DNA of 16,048 nt from Ancylobacter novellus (GTDB taxonomy: Bacteria; Pseudomonadota; Alphaproteobacteria; Rhizobiales; Xanthobacteraceae). The stretch spans positions 1-16,048 of the forward strand of contig QFQD01000112.1 in the NCBI GenBank assembly GCA_003241485.1, written 5' to 3'. Under the pieces are notes generated by a model that did not search any database, had not been told where the DNA came from, and worked only from the letters and a program-made list of their open reading frames with translations. Positions 12,639 to 16,048 of this stretch are shown piece by piece (positions within the stretch are counted from its first letter, which is position 1; every line of letters starts with the position of its first letter). Both the position numbers and the translations under genes were made by a program.

Positions 12639-15164
12639 CTACTCGCTCCGGCCCATATGCTTCTTCACGGCTTCGATAAGCTGCTTGAGCGTGAAGGGTT
12701 TCGGCAGGAAGCCGAAATTCGCGCCCTCAGGCAGATTCTTGGCGAAGGCTTCCTCGGCATAGCCGGACATGAATATCACTTTGATGTCGGGATGCGCCGC
12801 GCGCAACTCCCTGAGCAGCGTCGGCCCGTCCATCTCCGGCATGACGACGTCGGACAATACGAGGTCGACCTCGCCGCCGTGCTCTTCCATCACCTCCAGC
12901 GCCTCGACGCCGGAGCCCGCCTCCAGCACCTGGTAGCCGCGCGAGGCGAGCGCGCGGGCGGCGAAGGCGCGCACCGCCTCCTCGTCCTCGACCAGCAGCA
13001 GCGTGCCGCGCCCGGTGAGGTCCGCACCCTTCTGCGCCGCTTCCGGCTCCGGCTCGGCCGGCCGCGCGGCGAGTTCGACGACGTCGGGCACGTAGCGCGG
13101 CAGGAACACCCGGAACACCGTGCCGTGCCCCACTTCGCTCTCCACCTGCAGCGTGCCGCCCGTCTGCTTGACGATGCCGTAGACGGTGGAAAGCCCGAGA
13201 CCGGTGCCCTTGCCGACTTCCTTGGTGGTGAAAAAGGGCTCGAAAATCTTGTCGAGAATGGCCTGCGGCATGCCCGCGCCGGTATCCGCCACCTCGACCA
13301 GCACATGGTCGGCGGCGGGCAGGCCGGCCTCGGCATACTGCACCGCCTCGCTGGCCGGCACATTGGCGGTGCGGATGGTCAGCGTGCCGCCATCCGCCAT
13401 GGCGTCGCGCGCATTGACCGCCAGATTGACGATCACCTGCTCGAACTGGTTGATGTCCGCCTTCACCGGCCAGAGGTCGCGTCCCTCCTTCACTTCCAGC
13501 TTCACCAGCTCGCCCAGCAGGCGGCGCAGCAGCATGGAGAGATCGCTCATCACGTCGCCAAGGTTCAGCACCTGCGGGCGCAGCGTCTGGCGGCGGGAGA
13601 AGGCGAGCAGCTGGCGGACCAGCCCGGCGGCGCGGTTGGCGTTCTGCTTGATCTGCATCACGTCCTGGAAGGACGGATCGGTCGGGCGCGCGCTGGCGAG
13701 CAGCAGGTCCGAATAGCCGATGATGGCGGTCAGCACATTGTTGAAGTCGTGCGCCACGCCGCCCGCGAGCTGGCCGACCGCCTGCATCTTCTGCGACTGG
13801 GCGAACTGCGCCTCCAGCGCGCGCTGCTCGGTGGTGTCGATGGCGTAGACGATGGCGACCTCGCTCTCGCCCTCCCCGTCCTGAACCGGCGCGATGTAGA
13901 AGCGCACGGAGCGCCCGCCGTCGCGCTCGACCGTCGTGTCGATCGCGGTTTCCGGCGCATGCCCCTTCGCCGCCGCAGCAGCCGCCGCGCTGAGCGCGGC
14001 GCGCGAGGGCTCGGCCACGAGGTCGGCAATGTGGCGCCGCTCGGCGTCCCGCCCGCCGAACTGCCGGGCGAACTCGGCATTGGCGCGCACCACGCGCCCC
14101 TGCCCGTCCACCGTGGCGATGGCGATGGGCGAATTGTGGAAGAAGCGGGCAAACCGCACCTCCGCCGCGCGAGCCGGATCGGCCGCATTGTCCTCGCGCG
14201 AGCGATTGACCACCAGCGTACGCGAGGCGCCGGGCGTGCCGTCCGTGGCGAAGGCGACGCGGTGCCAGATGCGCACCGGCAGCGTCTTGCCGTCCTTGCG
14301 CTTCAGGTCGATGTCGAGCACTTCCGTGCGCACGCCGCCGGGCGCGGGAGGAATGTTGGTCAGCAGCACCGCCGCCGGGCCCGGCACCAGATCGCCGACG
14401 GAAAGCCCGCCCGGGCCGAATTCCGCGAGGTCATAGCCGAGCCAGTCCACCAGCGTCGCATTGATGTAGTGGATCGCCCCGCCCGCGGCCGAGAAGAAGC
14501 CCGCCGGCGCGTGGTCGAGATAGTCGATGGCGTGCTGCAGTTCGAGGAAGGCGGTTTCCTGCCGCTCGCGCTCGCGGGTCAGGTCGCTCACCGTCCAAAC
14601 CGCCGACTTGGCGCCGCGCACCGCGCCGGCGGCGGGACGCGCACCCAGCCGCAGCCAGCGCACGGGATGGCCGGGAACGGCGACGCGGATCTCCTCGGCC
14701 GAGGCCCGCCCCTCGCGCACGGCCTGCGCCAGCCGATACACCGCTTCGGAGGCATCGGGATCGCTGGTGAACAGCCGCTCGACCGGACGCGCCTCCTCGG
14801 GACTTGCCGCACCGATGATCTCGCAATAGCGCGGATTGGCGTAAAGCACGCGCCCCAGCGGATCGACGATGCTCATGCCATCGGTGGCACTGTCGACAAT
14901 GCGGCGCGCGAGTTCGTCGCGCACATCGGGCACGCCGAAGCGCAGCAGGCCGGTGGCATAGGTGAACAGGGCGAACACCCCGACCACCGCGAGCACGGTG
15001 AGCAGTCCGATGATCCAAGGATCGGCCCGGTCGCGCCCGAGCAGGAGCAGCGACACCACGGCACCGACGAGGGCCAGCGCAACCAGCAGCACCAGCCGGA
15101 TGCTTCCGCCGATCTCGAGTCGGGTGAGCGTGGGGTCGTCGGGTCCGCTTTCCGCCATGTCCAT
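12639..15164 (-). CDS. cckA: CckA cell-cycle hybrid histidine kinase
   Basis: The 841-residue inner-membrane protein is the CckA kinase/phosphatase. In alphaproteobacteria it feeds phosphate through ChpT to CtrA and CpdR and so controls the cell cycle. Two membrane helices (about 21-42 and 49-71) are followed by three PAS-like regions (about 84-198, 210-322 and 332-448). The HisKA box is at about 460-525 with phospho-acceptor His472 in GQLAGGVAHDFNNVLTAIIG. The HATPase domain holds the N box (579-588), DTGAGMP (627-633) and GKGTGLGLSTVYG (651-663). The receiver domain (720-838) has Asp727/Glu728, phospho-acceptor Asp772 (SDVVMPEMDG) and Lys822 (LPKPFTLKQL). Caulobacter CckA is shorter with two PAS domains; extra PAS length is common in Hyphomicrobiales. 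It is divergent from a FliO-like gene, and pgi follows 30 bases downstream. Confidence 0.93.
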   Translation of the reverse strand: MDMAESGPDDPTLTRLEIGGSIRLVLLVALALVGAVVSLLLLGRDRADPWIIGLLTVLAVVGVFALFTYATGLLRFGVPDVRDELARRIVDSATDGMSIVDPLGRVLYANPRYCEIIGAASPEEARPVERLFTSDPDASEAVYRLAQAVREGRASAEEIRVAVPGHPVRWLRLGARPAAGAVRGAKSAVWTVSDLTRERERQETAFLELQHAIDYLDHAPAGFFSAAGGAIHYINATLVDWLGYDLAEFGPGGLSVGDLVPGPAAVLLTNIPPAPGGVRTEVLDIDLKRKDGKTLPVRIWHRVAFATDGTPGASRTLVVNRSREDNAADPARAAEVRFARFFHNSPIAIATVDGQGRVVRANAEFARQFGGRDAERRHIADLVAEPSRAALSAAAAAAAKGHAPETAIDTTVERDGGRSVRFYIAPVQDGEGESEVAIVYAIDTTEQRALEAQFAQSQKMQAVGQLAGGVAHDFNNVLTAIIGYSDLLLASARPTDPSFQDVMQIKQNANRAAGLVRQLLAFSRRQTLRPQVLNLGDVMSDLSMLLRRLLGELVKLEVKEGRDLWPVKADINQFEQVIVNLAVNARDAMADGGTLTIRTANVPASEAVQYAEAGLPAADHVLVEVADTGAGMPQAILDKIFEPFFTTKEVGKGTGLGLSTVYGIVKQTGGTLQVESEVGHGTVFRVFLPRYVPDVVELAARPAEPEPEAAQKGADLTGRGTLLLVEDEEAVRAFAARALASRGYQVLEAGSGVEALEVMEEHGGEVDLVLSDVVMPEMDGPTLLRELRAAHPDIKVIFMSGYAEEAFAKNLPEGANFGFLPKPFTLKQLIEAVKKHMGRSE

Positions 15165-15246
15165 GCCGGTCGGCTCCCGCCCGGCTTGGACGGCGAGCGA
15201 TTCAAATCACCCCTTCTTGGTGCCCGAGCCAGCCCCGAGGGGCAAG

Positions 15247-15279
15247 GCCCGATTCGGCCCGCCCACCCGTAAATCGGGC
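15247..15279. repeat. 8-bp inverted repeat in the cckA / fliO-like divergent gap
   Basis: GCCCGATT (15247-15254) and AATCGGGC (15272-15279) are perfect inverted arms with a 17-base spacer. They lie in the 260-bp gap (15165-15424) that must hold the promoters of cckA and of the FliO-like gene. The motif GTAAATCGGGCG (15269-15280) recurs in inverted form with one base missing at 15314-15324. No TTAA-N7-TTAA CtrA box was seen in the gap, and no -35/-10 pair could be assigned with confidence. Confidence 0.4.
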
Positions 15280-15424
15280 GACGGCGCCGCGCGGGCACGC
15301 TTTGCGCCGGCCCCGCCCATTTACCCCGATCCCGCCTCCCACTTGCCCGCGCCGCCCATCCGCGACACAAAGGGCGCAATCCGGGTCCAGACACACCCGG
15401 AGGGCGTATCAGGAGACCGGGGTC

Positions 15425-16048
15425 ATGTTGGATTCTCTGTCCGTCTCGGGCGGAAACGGCGGGTTGCTGCTGGCACTGGGCGGCGTCGTCGTTCTGGCGA
15501 TTCTCGTCATCGTGCTGCGGCGGCGCAAGAAGCGCGGCCATCACACGCTTGTCGCCGGCCACAGGCTGGCCGTCGTCGACCAGATTCCGATCGATGAGGC
15601 ACGCCGACTGGTGCTGATCCAGCGCGACGACGTGCAGCATCTCGTCATTCTCGGCGGCGGCAGCGACTTCCTTGTGGAGAGCGGCATCGGCGCCGTGCGG
15701 GCACATGACGCGGGCCATCCGCTGGGCACCGTTCGCCAGGAGGTCGGCGCGCCGGTTGCCGCCGAGCCCGTCGTCACCCGCCCGGCATCGGGCGCGGACG
15801 CCGCACCGGCGACACCGCCGGTCGCCTCGCCGCCGCCCAAGCCGGCGCACACGCCCTTCCAGACGCTGCGCCCGCCACCGGGATCGGAGCCGGCGCGCCC
15901 GCGCCCGGCCGCAACCGCCCGGACGGAAGCCACTGGCGACGCCGCTTCCCCACGCGCGAGCGCAAATCCCGCCGAGCCGGGACAGCGCGTTGCCGTCAAG
16001 CTCGACCCGTTCTTCGCCGGCATGGTGGACCAGCTCGAAGAAACGCTG
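15425..16048 (+). CDS. FliO-like flagellar biosynthesis protein, cut by the window end
   Basis: The frame opens with an ATG at 15425, nine bases after AGGAG (15411-15415), and is still open at the last base, giving 208 residues. A single membrane helix (about 11-31) is followed by a basic stop-transfer RRRKKR (32-37) and a short conserved domain: GHRLAVVDQIPIDEARRLVLIQRDDVQHLVILGGGSDFLVESGI (45-88). That is the FliO pattern, a small inner-membrane part of the flagellar type III export apparatus. The rest (about 106-190) is Pro/Ala-rich and disordered, and a more structured piece (KLDPFFAGMVDQLEETL) begins at the edge. I recall FliO-like genes divergent from cckA in other Hyphomicrobiales, which supports the call. 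The missing end prevents certainty, so no symbol is given. Confidence 0.7.
   Translation, partial: MLDSLSVSGGNGGLLLALGGVVVLAILVIVLRRRKKRGHHTLVAGHRLAVVDQIPIDEARRLVLIQRDDVQHLVILGGGSDFLVESGIGAVRAHDAGHPLGTVRQEVGAPVAAEPVVTRPASGADAAPATPPVASPPPKPAHTPFQTLRPPPGSEPARPRPAATARTEATGDAASPRASANPAEPGQRVAVKLDPFFAGMVDQLEETL

Noticed and set aside
12609..15272. 887-codon open frame antisense to cckA
   Set aside because: The minus-strand frame carries complete kinase motifs; the plus frame is Arg/His/Ala-rich with no domain.

Overview
The window is high-GC DNA. Its gene content fits a Hyphomicrobiales alphaproteobacterium, perhaps Xanthobacteraceae (Ancylobacter/Starkeya-like). The signs are a CckA cell-cycle kinase divergent from a FliO-like gene, an LdtR-type MarR regulator, and a dispersed palindrome of the kind common in Rhizobiales intergenic DNA. 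The genus is inference. No tRNA, rRNA, CRISPR array, insertion sequence or integrase was seen.

Layout: (1) 1-2655 (+) is the right end of a surface-polysaccharide locus: the C-terminus of a Wzx/MATE-type flippase, then a Wzz/GumC-type chain-length protein whose C-terminal kinase-like domain has lost its P-loop. (2) 2640-7816 is a catabolic-looking cluster: a LysR regulator (-) divergent from a tight (+) operon of two short-chain dehydrogenases (the first broken), a creatininase-family amidohydrolase and two tandem ureohydrolases with complete metal sites. A perfect inverted repeat lies in the divergent gap. The enzymes suggest opening of a cyclic amide or guanidino ring, release of urea from the guanidino group, and NAD(P)-linked oxidation of the product. 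The substrate is unknown. (3) 7922-9212 (+) holds dps and an LdtR-like MarR regulator, with strong inverted repeats before and after dps. (4) 9279-15164 (-) is cckA, pgi, pgm in one direction. pgi carries a short frameshifting deletion that moves the catalytic-lysine motif out of frame. (5) 15425 to the window end (+) is a FliO-like gene cut by the edge.

Two genes (the first SDR and pgi) have short internal deletions that break the frame while the sequence on both sides stays well conserved. Either both are recent real lesions or, at least for pgi, both are assembly gaps. This matters for anyone using the annotation. The most promising candidate for an undescribed system is the LysR / SDR / SDR / creatininase / ureohydrolase / ureohydrolase cluster.
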